From NCBI GenBank assembly GCA_018806915.1, contig JAGKQI010000046.1, positions 124,001-188,000 of the forward strand: a stretch of DNA of 64,000 bases, in the 5' to 3' direction. Positions 20,933 to 32,355 of this stretch are shown here, one piece after another (positions within the stretch are counted from its first letter, which is position 1; each line of letters opens with the position of its first letter). The stretch comes from Phytophthora colocasiae (lineage: Eukaryota; Oomycota; Peronosporomycetes; Peronosporales; Peronosporaceae). Under the pieces are notes generated by a model. The model ran no database searches. It saw only the letters and a list, made by a program, of their open reading frames with translations, and was not told where the DNA came from. A program made the translations under genes and the position numbers.

Positions 20933-22846
20933 TCAGCTAATACGCCGAATAATGACAGCCCAGTTGGACTCGTCGTAGTATCTCTCCTCCACCTTGGCGT
21001 TACCGGCAAGCTCTACCAGGTTCTCCAGCTCACCTTGTTTGAACATGTGGCAGTAGCGCTGAACCACCACGCTCTCCTGTACCGTACTGCACGTTTTAGC
21101 ATCACCTCCATCAGATACGTCTCCAGAGTCATCCTTGCTTTCTTCAGCATCTACTGCTGCAAAGCGCTTATCCAGATTCCAAGGTACCATAAAGTCTTGT
21201 CGACCTTCCTCGAATCGGCGACGAGAACCTTTCATCTGTTCATGGGCCCAAGCGTAAATGATTCCACGTCCACCCACACGCAGCACACGCAGTAACTCCT
21301 TCACAGCTGCTAGTCGGTGTCCAAGAGTGCTGAGATGATGAAGCACAGCGATGGACAAGGCAGCGTCGCACGAATCGGAGCGCAACGGAACTGCCAACGC
21401 ATCACACACCATCGAATCAAGCCCGCGATCCCCACAAATGCTGACGAGTCTCGAACTGCGATCGCCTCCGACTACGAAGCTCTGGGAACGATCCACACAC
21501 TTCATATACTTGCCGTTGCCACATCCGAGATCTGCGATCATCGATCCACTAGGTAGTGAGGCTACAAACTGAGCAACCTTTGGCCACGGACTGTGTCGGG
21601 TACTGCTGAAGTGCGTCGCTACCGTCTCATAGAACTCATGCACGTATTGTTTCTCCATAGCAGTAGGTGCAAGGCTAATAGACTCCTCAACAGTTTCTTG
21701 CTCTTCACTTTCCTGTCCTTCTCGCCCAAGGGTATCGCAATACTTCGGGAACGAGCATTCACACGAACCTGACCGGATCTTACGGAATGTGATGCTTATT
21801 CTTCGCTGGCGGCGCACTTGTTTCCCGTCAATGACATCGAACGTACGTGGAACGATTGCATGCTCCCACTGGTAGCGACTCGCACCGCTCATAACAGCAA
21901 GCGATCGCGCTGGAAGCAGCACACCTTCGTTCCAAACACCATCCGGGTGGCGGAAGTCCATGACCACTTCACTACAGATACTCAAGGATGCGATAGTCGT
22001 CGTGAATGCCGAGTGCGTGTCCAAATGGAACGCGATACCTTGTCCTGGCAGATACTCGTTCACTGTGATCTGGTCCGGTCTGTCGCCATCCATGACCCCA
22101 GACTCTACGATCTTCTCCATAATTGGCAGTAGAACCTCCGGAATAGGCTCTTTCATAGGCTGATCAGGATCACATCTCCTCATATCATAGTTGAATTCAT
22201 AACCAAAGTGTTGCACCTGTCTCGCTCGGATGGTATTGGCCCAATGGACTCCATTTTCTCGTTCAAAGAACGCCACACAAGCAGCTTCCTGAGCTTCAGT
22301 GATAAATTCTGCTTCGAACCGTAATCCAGGGACTCTCAGCCCCGGAGGATCAGAGCTGCGCTGCACATTGTTTACTCTCAGCAATCGATCACGCGCCTCC
22401 TGCTCTTTTCGGGGCATCGCAAACTCCACATACATCGGACGTCGTCCTATCAGCTCACAGGGCTTTTCATGCATCTTTTCTCGCAGGATCTGAGCCACAT
22501 CAGCACTGCAAAGCTCTAGCAATATCACACGACGCGAACCGGTGCCGTAAAGCACGCGTTTCACAACAGAATCAGCCTCTAAAGTGTTTAGAACCTCCTC
22601 GGACTCAGACTGCAGCAATTGAAGTAGGAACGGCACGAGCTTGGGCTCTGCAATCGCTTTGTCTTTAATGCGACGACTCATTGTGAGCTTCAGGAAGCTG
22701 CTGGGCTGCTCATCCCCCACAACCACGAAGTCCGCCAGCTGAAGCGCTGAAGCCTCGACGTCGAAGCCCATGATGAAGACTCGGAATGACCAGTGATTAG
22801 CTGCTACCCTCGGTTCAGTGACGTTTCTATGTGTAGCCATTTCCAA
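20933..22846 (-). CDS. ALKBH8: ALKBH8-type tRNA wobble-uridine hydroxylase/methyltransferase
   Basis: Single exon, 637 aa. A bifunctional enzyme that completes and hydroxylates mcm5U at the tRNA wobble position. The N-terminal ~170 residues are a degenerate RRM-like segment (RRVILLELCS, ELIGRRPMYVEFA). The AlkB 2-oxoglutarate/Fe(II) dioxygenase domain follows, with GLRVPGLRFEAEFI, the HxD pair and neighbours in GIAFHLDTHSAF, the distal His in YQWEHAIVPRTFD and the 2-oxoglutarate Arg in RRQRRISITFRKI. A CECSFPKYCD Cys cluster is the expected zinc site. The C-terminal methyltransferase has motif I in IADLGCGNGKYMKC and SIAVLHHLST. An alternative start at 22771 (MGFDVEASAL) would remove 25 residues. 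Domain order matches animal ALKBH8. Confidence 0.93.
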   Translation of the reverse strand: MEMATHRNVTEPRVAANHWSFRVFIMGFDVEASALQLADFVVVGDEQPSSFLKLTMSRRIKDKAIAEPKLVPFLLQLLQSESEEVLNTLEADSVVKRVLYGTGSRRVILLELCSADVAQILREKMHEKPCELIGRRPMYVEFAMPRKEQEARDRLLRVNNVQRSSDPPGLRVPGLRFEAEFITEAQEAACVAFFERENGVHWANTIRARQVQHFGYEFNYDMRRCDPDQPMKEPIPEVLLPIMEKIVESGVMDGDRPDQITVNEYLPGQGIAFHLDTHSAFTTTIASLSICSEVVMDFRHPDGVWNEGVLLPARSLAVMSGASRYQWEHAIVPRTFDVIDGKQVRRQRRISITFRKIRSGSCECSFPKYCDTLGREGQESEEQETVEESISLAPTAMEKQYVHEFYETVATHFSSTRHSPWPKVAQFVASLPSGSMIADLGCGNGKYMKCVDRSQSFVVGGDRSSRLVSICGDRGLDSMVCDALAVPLRSDSCDAALSIAVLHHLSTLGHRLAAVKELLRVLRVGGRGIIYAWAHEQMKGSRRRFEEGRQDFMVPWNLDKRFAAVDAEESKDDSGDVSDGGDAKTCSTVQESVVVQRYCHMFKQGELENLVELAGNAKVEERYYDESNWAVIIRRIS

Positions 22847-22922
22847 ATACCATGATGGCTACATTTTTAAAAGTGAACTACAACATGCAACTTGCGCCGT
22901 TCACTGCGAGTTTCTTGTGAAA

Positions 22923-24587
22923 CTACATCCCGTATATGTTTGAATAGTACGTTCGTGAAGAGCGACGAAATAGTTCCGGTTGACTGACGGCATTTTCTTT
23001 CTTTTCCTCGTCGTCTTGGCGCTGCCACACACACAACTTGCCGTAAAAGTCCGGGGACACGATCGTGGGTTCGAATGGGTGCCAGTGCACGTCGCGAGTG
23101 ACGCCATTAGACTTCATGGCAAAGATCTCCACCACATCACCGGAAATACTGTCGTACACGTACACTCGGCCGTCAGCTGAACCAGTGTAAATGTACTTCT
23201 GAGCAGTAGAATGCAGCGGCGAAAAGTAGCAACGAATGAGCGTTTCAACAACCACATGACCTCGGTAAGTCATGACAGACTTATCGCTTGGATGCTCCAC
23301 AGGTTTCACGTTACGGCCCGGATACGCCTGGTAGCGGTAGTCCCACGAGTATGGCCTCTGGAACTCCGGTAGTTCGTCGTAGTCGTCCGACGAGAAACAT
23401 TTTCGGATATCCCAGAGCTTCGTAGTTTGGTCCTTCGAGTTCGAGATAAAGTAGTAACCATCATCACGTGATGAAATGTGCGTAATTCCATCTGTGTGGC
23501 CTGGAAAAACACCCTGTGGCTTTGGATTCGACTCTGACAGCACCCGACGGTCCCACAACTTGATAAGCGAATCGTCCGACCCACTTACGAAGACGTTTGT
23601 GTGTAGCTGTCCATCCACGAACGCAATGGCGTTGACATCATCATGATGTCCAACAACATGGCACAAGGGCACGCGGGTCTCCATATCCATGAGAACGACA
23701 CTGCTCTGCGACGTCCCAGCGACAAACTCCGTTCCCGACGCGTTGATATCAATGCACCACACACCGAAGCGTCCGAAGCGAGCCATTCTTGTCAGGTGAT
23801 TGTTCCCACCCGCTCTCGTTGGACGTGCCAATGGGAAGACGCACTCCTTCCCGTCTTCGTCAAAGTTCGTGCTAATCATGCGAACATTGCTGTTGATCGT
23901 CGAGTACACAGCGTTCTTATCATCCGGTGTGAATTTTGCGTCCGTTACCGTCCAAGACACATCACGCACGGGTAAGAATGCAGCGTGAGTCCAATCCATC
24001 GTATCATAAATCATGATCTCTCCACGTTGTCCAGCAGTCAGGAATCGTGATCCGGTACTATTAAACCCTCCACAATAAAGACGGTCACGCACCGAGTCGA
24101 CGACTCGACAGTGTTTGTTCTCCTGGAAAGGCATGAACGTCTCCTGCAACTTAATAAGCTGCGCCTTGGACGACTTCCCCACTTGTTCACGATGACACAA
24201 GGTGCGGAACATTAACTGTTTGCGACTGAGAGTTGAATCTTCATTGTAGCCACGTAATTGATGTGCAATACGCTCAAACGGCAACTTCTCTTTCTGCTGC
24301 TGTTCGAACTCGGAACGACGAAAAGCTCGAGGATTGTACACTTCGCCATCGAACACCTTGTCCAAATTGGCACGTTCCTGTTCAGAGAGCACAGGCGTTC
24401 CGTCATCTTCTTCGAAGCTTAAGGTATCGGACTCGCCCTCGTTCTCAGGTAGCCAATCGCTGTCGTCGTCTCCAGTGTCCTCCGAGTCTACCCAGCGCAA
24501 CAGAGACGACATCATTCTCCTTCGAAGATTTTCTCTTTGACGTCGGTTGGTAAATGGTATCAGATGACCTTCATAATCATCTGACAT
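22923..24587 (-). CDS. DCAF11: WD40 substrate receptor, DCAF11/LEC14B family
   Basis: Single exon, 554 aa. The N-terminus is acidic (DDDSDWLPENEGESDTLSFE). WD40 repeats follow from about residue 150, with WD-like ends SLIKLWDRRV and QTTKLWDIRK, and a YIYTGSADGRVYVYD repeat near the C-terminus. The long insert between repeats (KCFSSDDYDELPEF...RPYSWDYRYQAYP) is characteristic of DCAF11/LEC14B proteins, which act as substrate receptors of CUL4-DDB1 ubiquitin ligases. It is separated by only 85 bp from the divergently transcribed transporter gene. Confidence 0.88.
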   Translation of the reverse strand: MSDDYEGHLIPFTNRRQRENLRRRMMSSLLRWVDSEDTGDDDSDWLPENEGESDTLSFEEDDGTPVLSEQERANLDKVFDGEVYNPRAFRRSEFEQQQKEKLPFERIAHQLRGYNEDSTLSRKQLMFRTLCHREQVGKSSKAQLIKLQETFMPFQENKHCRVVDSVRDRLYCGGFNSTGSRFLTAGQRGEIMIYDTMDWTHAAFLPVRDVSWTVTDAKFTPDDKNAVYSTINSNVRMISTNFDEDGKECVFPLARPTRAGGNNHLTRMARFGRFGVWCIDINASGTEFVAGTSQSSVVLMDMETRVPLCHVVGHHDDVNAIAFVDGQLHTNVFVSGSDDSLIKLWDRRVLSESNPKPQGVFPGHTDGITHISSRDDGYYFISNSKDQTTKLWDIRKCFSSDDYDELPEFQRPYSWDYRYQAYPGRNVKPVEHPSDKSVMTYRGHVVVETLIRCYFSPLHSTAQKYIYTGSADGRVYVYDSISGDVVEIFAMKSNGVTRDVHWHPFEPTIVSPDFYGKLCVWQRQDDEEKKENAVSQPELFRRSSRTYYSNIYGM

Positions 24588-24672
24588 TCATCATCTGATT
24601 CGTATATTTGATAATGGTGTGCGCCACATCACTCCCTTATAGTCCGAAGATATTTTTTCTTCAACAACGAGA
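24588..24672. promoter_or_regulatory. 85-bp divergent intergenic spacer (shared promoter)
   Basis: The only sequence between the start codons of DCAF11 (minus) and the ENT transporter (plus). It is A/T-rich and holds tcatcatctgattcgtat. Both promoters, or one bidirectional one, must lie here or inside the coding regions. Confidence 0.6.
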
Positions 24673-26075
24673 ATGGGGGGACGCGATCACACTTCGCGGG
24701 TTGTTTTCTCCATCTTCTTCTTCATTGGCATCGGCTCGTCTCTGCCATGGAACGTCTTTATTACAGCGCAGGCCTATTTCCAGAGCCGTCTCGCTGGAAC
24801 TTCGTATGAGGACTCGTTTCTCAACTGGTTCAGCATGGCCTTCAACGTCAGCACATTGATGACAATGCTTATCCGCACTGCAGTCATCGCTGAACGCATG
24901 GCAGGCGCTGTGAAGACTGTATTTTTCTCCCTTATTGTCATCATGGGCGTTATCTTCGTACACTGCGCCTGGACGCGCATGCCGGAGTTCCATGGTGAGA
25001 TGATTCCTGACATTTATGATGCACTTTTTGGATCTTACAATTTTGTTTTATTGTAGGCTACTCATTCTTTCACGCGACTATGATGAGCATCTTACTCGTT
25101 GCATGTGCTTCGACTTTGATGCAGGAAGGGCTACTACGTATTGTGGCGACGTTCCCACCTCAGTACACACAGGCGGTGGTTAGTGGACAAAGTTTCGCTG
25201 GGTTGGCGGTCTCCCTGTCAAACTTCATTATCTTGTGGGCGGGTGAAGATGACACCAGGATTTTCCACGGTCTACATACGAATGCCGATTTGTGTGCATT
25301 CATGTACTTCGTGCTGGTGTTTATTACGCTGGTGTTGTGCCTAATTTCGTTTGGAATTCTTACGCGGATGACACTTTTCCGACACTACCAAAGTGTTGAC
25401 CACCCGGGACACCACCAGAAGGAGTACTTTGATGATGCTTCCAGCGAGGCGGATACGATCGATACTATAGATATGTCACCACGAAAGCGTCTGCTGGATG
25501 AAGAAGAGACGGAAGTGGCTAGCAACAAGGTGGACATTCTCGAGGTGGCCTACAAGATCCGATTCTACGCAGCCGCGACATTCTTCATCTTCATTGTTAC
25601 ATTGGGAGTCTTCCCTGGTATTACCTCCGCGATCAAGTCCACGCAACCTGAGAGAGGTATCTTCTTCGACAAACTATTTACACCGTTCACGCTTATCCTG
25701 TTTAACACTTCGGACTTCGTGGCGCGTCTGTTAGCGTCCTGGTGGCCGCATCTGGGACAGAAGAAGGTATTGCTGGGCAGTTTGATGCGATTCGTCTTCT
25801 TCCCATTGCTGATGCTCTGCAATCTGCAGAACAAGTGGCACGAGGTGATCACAACTGTCTTCTTCCGTAGTGACGTGCTGGCCATGCTCTTCATGTCTGC
25901 TTGTGCCTTTTCCAACGGCTTGTTGTGCACTTTGGCGTTCATGGAGTACCCAGATCTACTGCAAAGGAACGCTGAAAAGGAATTGGGCGGTAGTATAATC
26001 TTCTTCGTGCTGTCCATCGGTCTAACGGCCGGTTCACTCATGTCCTTCGTGCTCCGCGCCATGTTGAAGCCATGA
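24673..26075 (+). CDS. Equilibrative nucleoside transporter (SLC29/ENT family)
   Basis: Two exons (24673-24994, 25057-26075) give 446 aa; the intron is 62 bp. A membrane protein that moves nucleosides or nucleobases across the plasma membrane or an internal membrane. The first membrane span carries the ENT signature region (GIGSSLPWNVFITAQAYF). About eleven hydrophobic segments are visible, with a large hydrophilic central loop (around residues 230-275, PRKRLLDEEETEVASNK), as is usual between spans 6 and 7. The C-terminal half has ARLLASWWPHLGQKK and CTLAFMEYPDLL. Substrate specificity cannot be read from sequence. Confidence 0.9.
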
Positions 26076-26208
26076 ACCAAATTATGCGAAATTATAAGTC
26101 TTACAAATTGTATCGACACAAAAAATAACAAATATTGTATCATCTCAAAATTTGTATCACCACAAAATTTGAGCTACATACAGATCGGACCATTTACCAC
26201 TGGTAACG

Positions 26209-28477
26209 ATGTCGTCAAAGCTGGAATATCTCCAGCGGTATATGTCCGGTAGTGGCAGCGGTACGCACTAAGCAGACCTATATTCTAGTTTGTCGTGTAG
26301 CCAAGACTCTCACCTCTGTTGCCATACCCTTTTTACCCTCTGCAGACGCTGTGGACTGGGACAAGAAGAAGAAAAAGAAAGTGAAAAAGTCTAAAAAGGT
26401 TAAAACTGTGTTGAGGAGTCGTGTGGTGGACACAGATGAAACATGGGAGCAGTCAGCTCCTAGCCGTGAGGATATTGAGAAGAGGTGGGAACTGGATGCC
26501 GCAGAGGATGAGAGACCGCTGGTGGTTGGCGTGGACGGCGAGGGGGTCGAAGACCCGCAAGATCTTCCAGTTTACGTGGACTCAGACAAGTATCTGGACG
26601 AATTTCACGGTAAAAAGAAGGTTAAACAGATTGATGATCTATCTCCACCAAGGAAAAGAGCACTAGGGGGGTCTAGGGAGGAGAATTCTCCTCCTAGAAA
26701 ACCTAAACGAGAGGACTCTTCTCCACCTCGGAGGCGATCAAATGCTGCATCACCGCCACGTCGACAGTTTGATGAAGGTGCTTCTCCGTCGCGTAGACGT
26801 CCCGTGAAAGACAGATCGTCGCACGGTGGGCCCAGTGATGATGATACTTTACCACCTCGCCGTTCGTCAGGATCGTCTCGGCGTACACGTGAACTGGATA
26901 GTGACGATGCATCACCTCCTCGTGGTGTGAAGGAGAAAGATGAATCTTTGGTTGAATGCAAGTCAAGTGCTGTGAAAAGGGAAGATGCATCGCCGCCAAG
27001 GAGATCTCGTCAATACGAGGATGCTTCACCTCCACGCAGATCCCACCCAGACAAAGATGCCTCACCTCCGAGGAAACCTCGTCATGATTTTAAAAAGGAC
27101 GTTGAATCTCCAAGTGCTTTAAAAGAAGAAACTACCTTACCACCCAGAAGATCTCGTAGAGATGAAGATGCCCCTTCTTCGAGGAAATCCCGTCAAGATG
27201 ATAGTAAGTTAAGACGAGATGAGCGAAGACGCCGCGACTCATCATCTCGATCTCCTCCCATCCCAGATCGACAGCGCCGTGTCGATTCGCTGGGTCGAGA
27301 TATTCCTTATCATCTCAGTAGAAGCGAACGACGATCTCGGTCAGCCTCCAGGGGAAAAAGTTCGTTCTCCAGGCGCCATGACAGGAAGACGGCCAGAAGT
27401 CAAAGCAGGAGCCGCGGTCGACGCAGCGACCATGTCAGGGATGCGAAGTCTTCAGGTCAAGGACGCCGTAGTCACAGTCGATCGCCACGCTCGAGTCGTC
27501 GCCGTGACAGTCGTTCACCATCGCACCACCGTCACTGCTCCAGACGATCTCGTAGGCGGAACTCGCCAAGACGAAGGGAGCGCTCCCACGAGCGAAGTCG
27601 CAGCCACAGTCGTAGTCGTGGAAATCGCCGTTCAACCTCTCCATCGCGTTCAAGATCCCTAAGTCCAGTGCAGCGGCTTTCACGGCGCAAATCAGTAGAT
27701 ATGAAGAATGAGAGATCATCAACTGATGAGGGCGTTCGTAAATCCTCGTGTGGCTCTGCATCTTCACCTCAAAAGGGCAAGAGTAGATCTGATGGCAAAG
27801 TGGTGAAACGGGAAGGAAAGATGGCGACTGAGGAGGAGACAGTGAAGAAGGTCGGTCTGTTCACAGCTGATGAATTTGAGCATCAACGCAAAATCGCAGC
27901 AAAGAAGAAAGATCTACTGCACGGTGTCGATGCCTCTGAGATGGGCGCCAATGCCGAGACCGTGTACCGAGACAAACGTGGTCGCAAGCTGGACATGCTC
28001 AACGAGATGGTTCGTCAGCAGGAGATCCTGGATGGTAAGCGCAAACGTGAAGAGCGTGAAGAGTACGAGTGGGGAACAGGCGAAGTGCAGAAGCGAGAGC
28101 GCAAGTCGCAGCAAGAGTTGATGGAGCAGATGAAGCAGACACCATTTGCTCGACACGAAGATGATGAAGAACTTGAGCGTAAGCGTCGGGAGCGTGTGCG
28201 CGCTTTCGACCCCATGAACAGCAAGTTGTTCCAGGAAGACTCTCTGGCTGACGGCAAGAGCAAGAAGAAAAGGAAGAAAGACAAGAAGAAAACATCTAAA
28301 ACGAAGCCTAAATACGCTGGTCCTCCTGCGCCACCCAATCGCTTCGGGATCCGACCAGGCTATCGTTGGGATGGAGTTGTACGAGGCACAAACTGGGAAG
28401 AGAAGGTGATGATGCGGCAGAATGCCAACACCGCAGTCGACGAGGAAGCGTACAAGTACGCAGTTGCCGACATGTAA
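26209..28477 (+). CDS. BUD13: BUD13 homologue, RES splicing complex
   Basis: Two exons (26209-26260, 26346-28477) give 727 aa. Exon 1 encodes MSSKLEYLQRYMSGSGS and splices into DAVDWDKKKKKK. This start matches the conserved BUD13 beginning (LxYLxRYM) and is better than the downstream ATGs. The middle is a long repeat region with units like DASPPRRSR and SPPRKPRHD, as in animal BUD13, followed by RS-rich sequence. The conserved C-terminal domain contains FGIRPGYRWDGVVRGTNWE and ends VDEEAYKYAVADM. BUD13 is a subunit of the RES complex, which acts in pre-mRNA retention and splicing on the activated spliceosome. That is consistent with the intron-rich genes nearby. Confidence 0.95.
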
Positions 28478-29525
28478 GCAGATTCAATTCTAACAAGTGT
28501 ATCATGCGGCTCCGATACTGTCATTTGGGCGTGATCATTGCTGCTGCTGGACGAGATTATTGGATGGGAATCTTTGCGCTTTTCGTTTTTGTTTCCATGC
28601 CAGAACCTGCCAGAGCGAGGAAAGATGGTGAGTTTGTTGTGTGCGCTCGTTGACGCGATACGTGTGCTTCTCCTTGCGAAGAAGAACGTGGACTGAAGCG
28701 TTTAGGCTCGGAGATTGTGGAGGCTGGACTGTCACCAAATGTTAAGCTCCAACTCCCCACACACAAGAAAAAAATTGCAGAAATGAGAGGCCATTCACGT
28801 TGCTGGTGATGGTCTCAGAGCAGCATGGACAATTGTATGCGGGGGGATATTTAAGAGGAGAAGATGCGAGAAGTACTGTTAGCAAAATTGAAAAGGTGAC
28901 GTGGACCAGAGCAGGATCGAAAGATTCGTTTCAGAACTTCGTCACACAAGGAGCATATCTCCATTAGTCGTGCCATTAACAAAGGTTTACTATTCCTTGC
29001 GAGTTAATATGGTGGAAGGTGTTGCTTTCTTGGCCGTGGTGCGTTTGGCTGCGTTTTCAAGACAAAACGGCAAGACAGGAGATTCTAGCGCTGAAGATTG
29101 CTGACCAAGCTTCCATTGAACGTCTGCATGAAGAAAAAAACAATCCTTAGTGAATGCTCAAGGTACGGCTAATTCCAGTGCGATGTTGTCGCTGTGCTGT
29201 TGGAAAGCCACTACTCAACCAAAGATACAAGTGGAAGTAGAGCGTCTTTTTGAGTTGTTACGGCAGCTTCACGGGCCCATGGAGACGAAGGGAAATTTCT
29301 CCATGGAGTGACCTTGTGAAAGTGATGAAAGCAAAGTAAGAGGACATATCACTACTCTGCGTTTGTCGCTTCTGGAACTTCCTGTGGATAAGGATTGAAA
29401 TACCCGGTATCGAGAACTTGGACAAGACAAGTTTGCTCAACATGGATTTTGTTTAGTTAGTTTATGAAAACTTGTGTGTGGTGGGTGACTCGGACTGCGA
29501 GTTCCTAGCTCAAACTATCAGGAGT
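28478..29525. other. Gene-less stretch of about 1 kb
   Basis: Only short scattered frames on either strand and no family motif. It may hold the 3' end of the BUD13 transcript. I see no repeat or RNA gene. Confidence 0.5.
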
Positions 29526-30684
29526 TTACGCACTGCTGTACTCCTTGTACAGCGCAATGACGCGTTCGACGTCGCGCTTGCAGCCCAAAAAGATCGGCGA
29601 TCGCTGGTGGATGTTCGTTGGGATGAGGTCGAGGATTCGCTCCGTGCCGGTAGTCGCCATGCCGCCAGCCTGCTCCATAATGAAAGACATAGGGTTGCAT
29701 TCGTACAGCAGACGCAGCTTACCGTCCTTGACCTTTTCACTGCCCGGGTACAGGTAGATGCCACCGTACAAGATGGTACGGTGGATGTCGGACACCATAC
29801 TGCCGACGTAACGAGCAGCGTACGGCTTGGGCTTAGTCTTGCACTCGTCCACGAAGGCCTTAGTGGCGCGATCCCAGTGAGCGTAATTGCCCTCATTGCA
29901 CGAGTAGATGGTCTTGGGCTCGTCCGGGATGCGGATATCCTGGTGCGACAGAATGAAAGCACCAATAGTCGGGTCCAGGGTGAAGCAGTGGACACCCTTG
30001 CCCCACGTCAGCACAAGCTGAGTAGAGCTACCGTACATGCAGTATCCAGCGGACACCAACTTGCTGCCAGGCTGCAGAATGTCCTTGTATCTGTTAATTG
30101 TCATAACTATCAGTACTTTTATCCTTTTCAGAAAAAAATTATAATGCCAACACTTACCCTCCCTCGGACGTGGCGTCACGCTGGTAAATAGCGAAGATGG
30201 TACCGGTCGAGACGTTGCAGTCAATGTTGGAAGAACCGTCCAACGGGTCGAAGGCAATGCAGTACTTCGTGCCTTCGGACGCGTGTTCCACCACGATCGG
30301 CTTCTCTTCCTCCTCGGACACCATCACTTCGATCTTGGTGGAGAACTTGAGCGAGTTGACGAAGATGTCATTGGCCAGCACGTCCAGCTTCTTCACCTGA
30401 TCTCCCGTCGAGTTCTCCGAGCCATCTAGACCGTAGAGACCCGTGAGACCAGCACGACGCACCGAACTGGCAATGACCTTGCAGGCCAACTCAATGGACG
30501 TGAACAGGACGCTCAAGTCGGCATTGCCCTGGATCTCCTTCTCGGCCAAGATGAAGCGCGAGAGCGTAATAGGGTTTGAGTGGTCAACCTGGGCGGCCAT
30601 TATGTTGTGGTAATAGCGATAGAAGGAGAACTGTGAGCGACGGAGGAGATTCGCGAATGCCATGAAGCGACGGCTGGAGATCAT
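29526..30684 (-). CDS. Fructose-1,6-bisphosphatase, copy A, with presequence-like N-terminal extension
   Basis: Two exons (30158-30684, 29526-30090) give 363 aa. It hydrolyses fructose-1,6-bisphosphate in gluconeogenesis. Class I FBPase hallmarks: metal-binding acidic residues in VSEEEEKPI and [18 protein letters not shown], sugar-phosphate-site residues in [17 protein letters not shown], and active-site [20 protein letters not shown]. The core starts at [16 protein letters not shown] (30600), giving a normal 335-residue enzyme. An in-frame ATG at 30684 adds a 28-residue extension rich in Arg, Ser, Phe and Tyr without acidic residues (ISSRRFMAFANLLRRSQF), which resembles a mitochondrial targeting peptide. 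The single intron (phase 2, in EGG|YKD) is at the same site as intron 3 of the neighbouring copy. Confidence 0.93.
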
Positions 30685-30928
30685 CTCCAGTTGAAGGATG
30701 AAGTGAGACCAATGACGTCGGCAGTGTCATGCAACCAGTTACAAGACTTGAAAATAGGATATGATGTCCGAACATAAGCGAAGAATAGGATTTAAAGCCG
30801 AAATGAAGAGTGAGATTAGGGTTTTACCTAGATGAACCCTTGAACAGCTGTTACAAGTACGTGGCGATAGGATACCGTGCGTGATGAAGTCATTAGAGCT
30901 TTATGCATTGCTTGCTCCTATCATTCAT

Positions 30929-32355
30929 CTACTTCTGGTCGCCGAACTTCTTGTAGAGCTCGATCACTCGCTCCACGTCGCGCTTACAGCCCAGGAAAAT
31001 CGGCGATCGCTGGTGGATGTGAGTCTGCAAGGCACAAGATCGAGGTTGAAAAGGTTAGTACATGTGCTGGTTGATGTGTTGCACCAATTTGCGATGATCG
31101 TACGGGGCACAAGTCGAGCACGCGCTCTGTTCCGGTTGTCGACGCGCCGCCAGCCTGCTCCATGATGAACGACATGGGGTTGCCTTCGTACAGCAGACGC
31201 AGCTTGCCGTCCTTACTCTGTTGAGTTGATACCAGTCCGGGACAAGTTAGCAGTGGAGTTTGACGGAGATAATTCTCAGAGCACTTGCTTACCTTGTCGC
31301 TACCCGGATACAGGTAGATGCCGCCGTAAAGAATGGTACGGTGGATGTCGGAGACCATACTGCCGACGTATCGTGCGTTGTACGGAACGGGTTTGTTCTT
31401 GCATTCGTCCACGAAGGCCTTGCTCGCCTTGTCCCAGTGGGCGTAGTTGCCTTCGTTGCACGAGTAGATCTGCGATGGACAAGACCGCAACGTTAGATGA
31501 ATGAATCTACAAAGACAAGGACTCTAGAGCTGTTTTTACCGTCTTCGGATTTTCGGGGATCTTCATATCCTTGTTGGACAAGATGAAGGCACCAATGGTA
31601 GGGTCCAGCGTGAAGCAGTGCACTCCCTTGCCCCACGTCAAAACAAGCTGAGTAGAGCTGCCGTACATACAGTACCCTGCAGCCACAAGCTGGTTACCCG
31701 GTTGGAGGATATCCTTGAAACTGCAACGTGTTCAACAATTAGTTCAAGTTTTAGAAGACTTTAAACCGGAGAAGATCTTACCCGCCCTGAAGACTGCGTT
31801 CACGGTGGTAGATTCCGAAGATGGTTCCCGTCGAGACATTGCAGTCAATGTTGGAGGAGCCGTCGAGAGGATCAAAGGCAATGCAGTACTTGGCTAGAGT
31901 GGGGGGAATATCAGTTCTTGATACTCCATATAGCAAGAGAACTAAGATACTCACTTCCACCGGAGTTGTTCTCCACACAAACGGGTTCCACTTCCTCTTC
32001 AGACACCATGACTTCGATCTTGCTCGAGAACTAAAGGGGTGTCATAAGATTACAGATCAGCATTCAGATAACATGATCGACAATGGAAAGCACAAACCTT
32101 TAACGAGTTGATGAAGACTTCGTTAGCCAGTACATCCATCTTCTTCACTTGATCACCGGTGGCGTTTTCCGATCCATCCAGACCGTAGAGACCCGTGAGA
32201 CCCGCACGACGAACTGAGCTGGCAATGACTTTGCACGCCAACTCAATGGACGAGAAGAGGACACTCAGGTCAGCATTGCCCTGGATCTCCTTCTCTCCGA
32301 GAATGAATCGGTTGAGCGTGATAGGGTTCGAGTGGTCGACTTCGGTGATGGCCAT
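30929..32355 (-). CDS. Fructose-1,6-bisphosphatase, copy B, intron-rich
   Basis: Seven exons (32098-32355, 31955-32030, 31782-31893, 31540-31720, 31293-31469, 31104-31217, 30929-31024) give 337 aa starting [17 protein letters not shown]. Same enzyme hallmarks as copy [55 protein letters not shown]. The most different segment is the loop after the metal-binding acidic residues, [14 protein letters not shown] here against EEKPIVVEHASEG in copy A. The open frame continues upstream to an ATG at 32460 (MSAVAYVTAGILQTWSSFRF), which could also be a targeting extension. The two copies are tandem, same strand, 244 bp apart. Six introns here against one in copy A. Confidence 0.93.
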
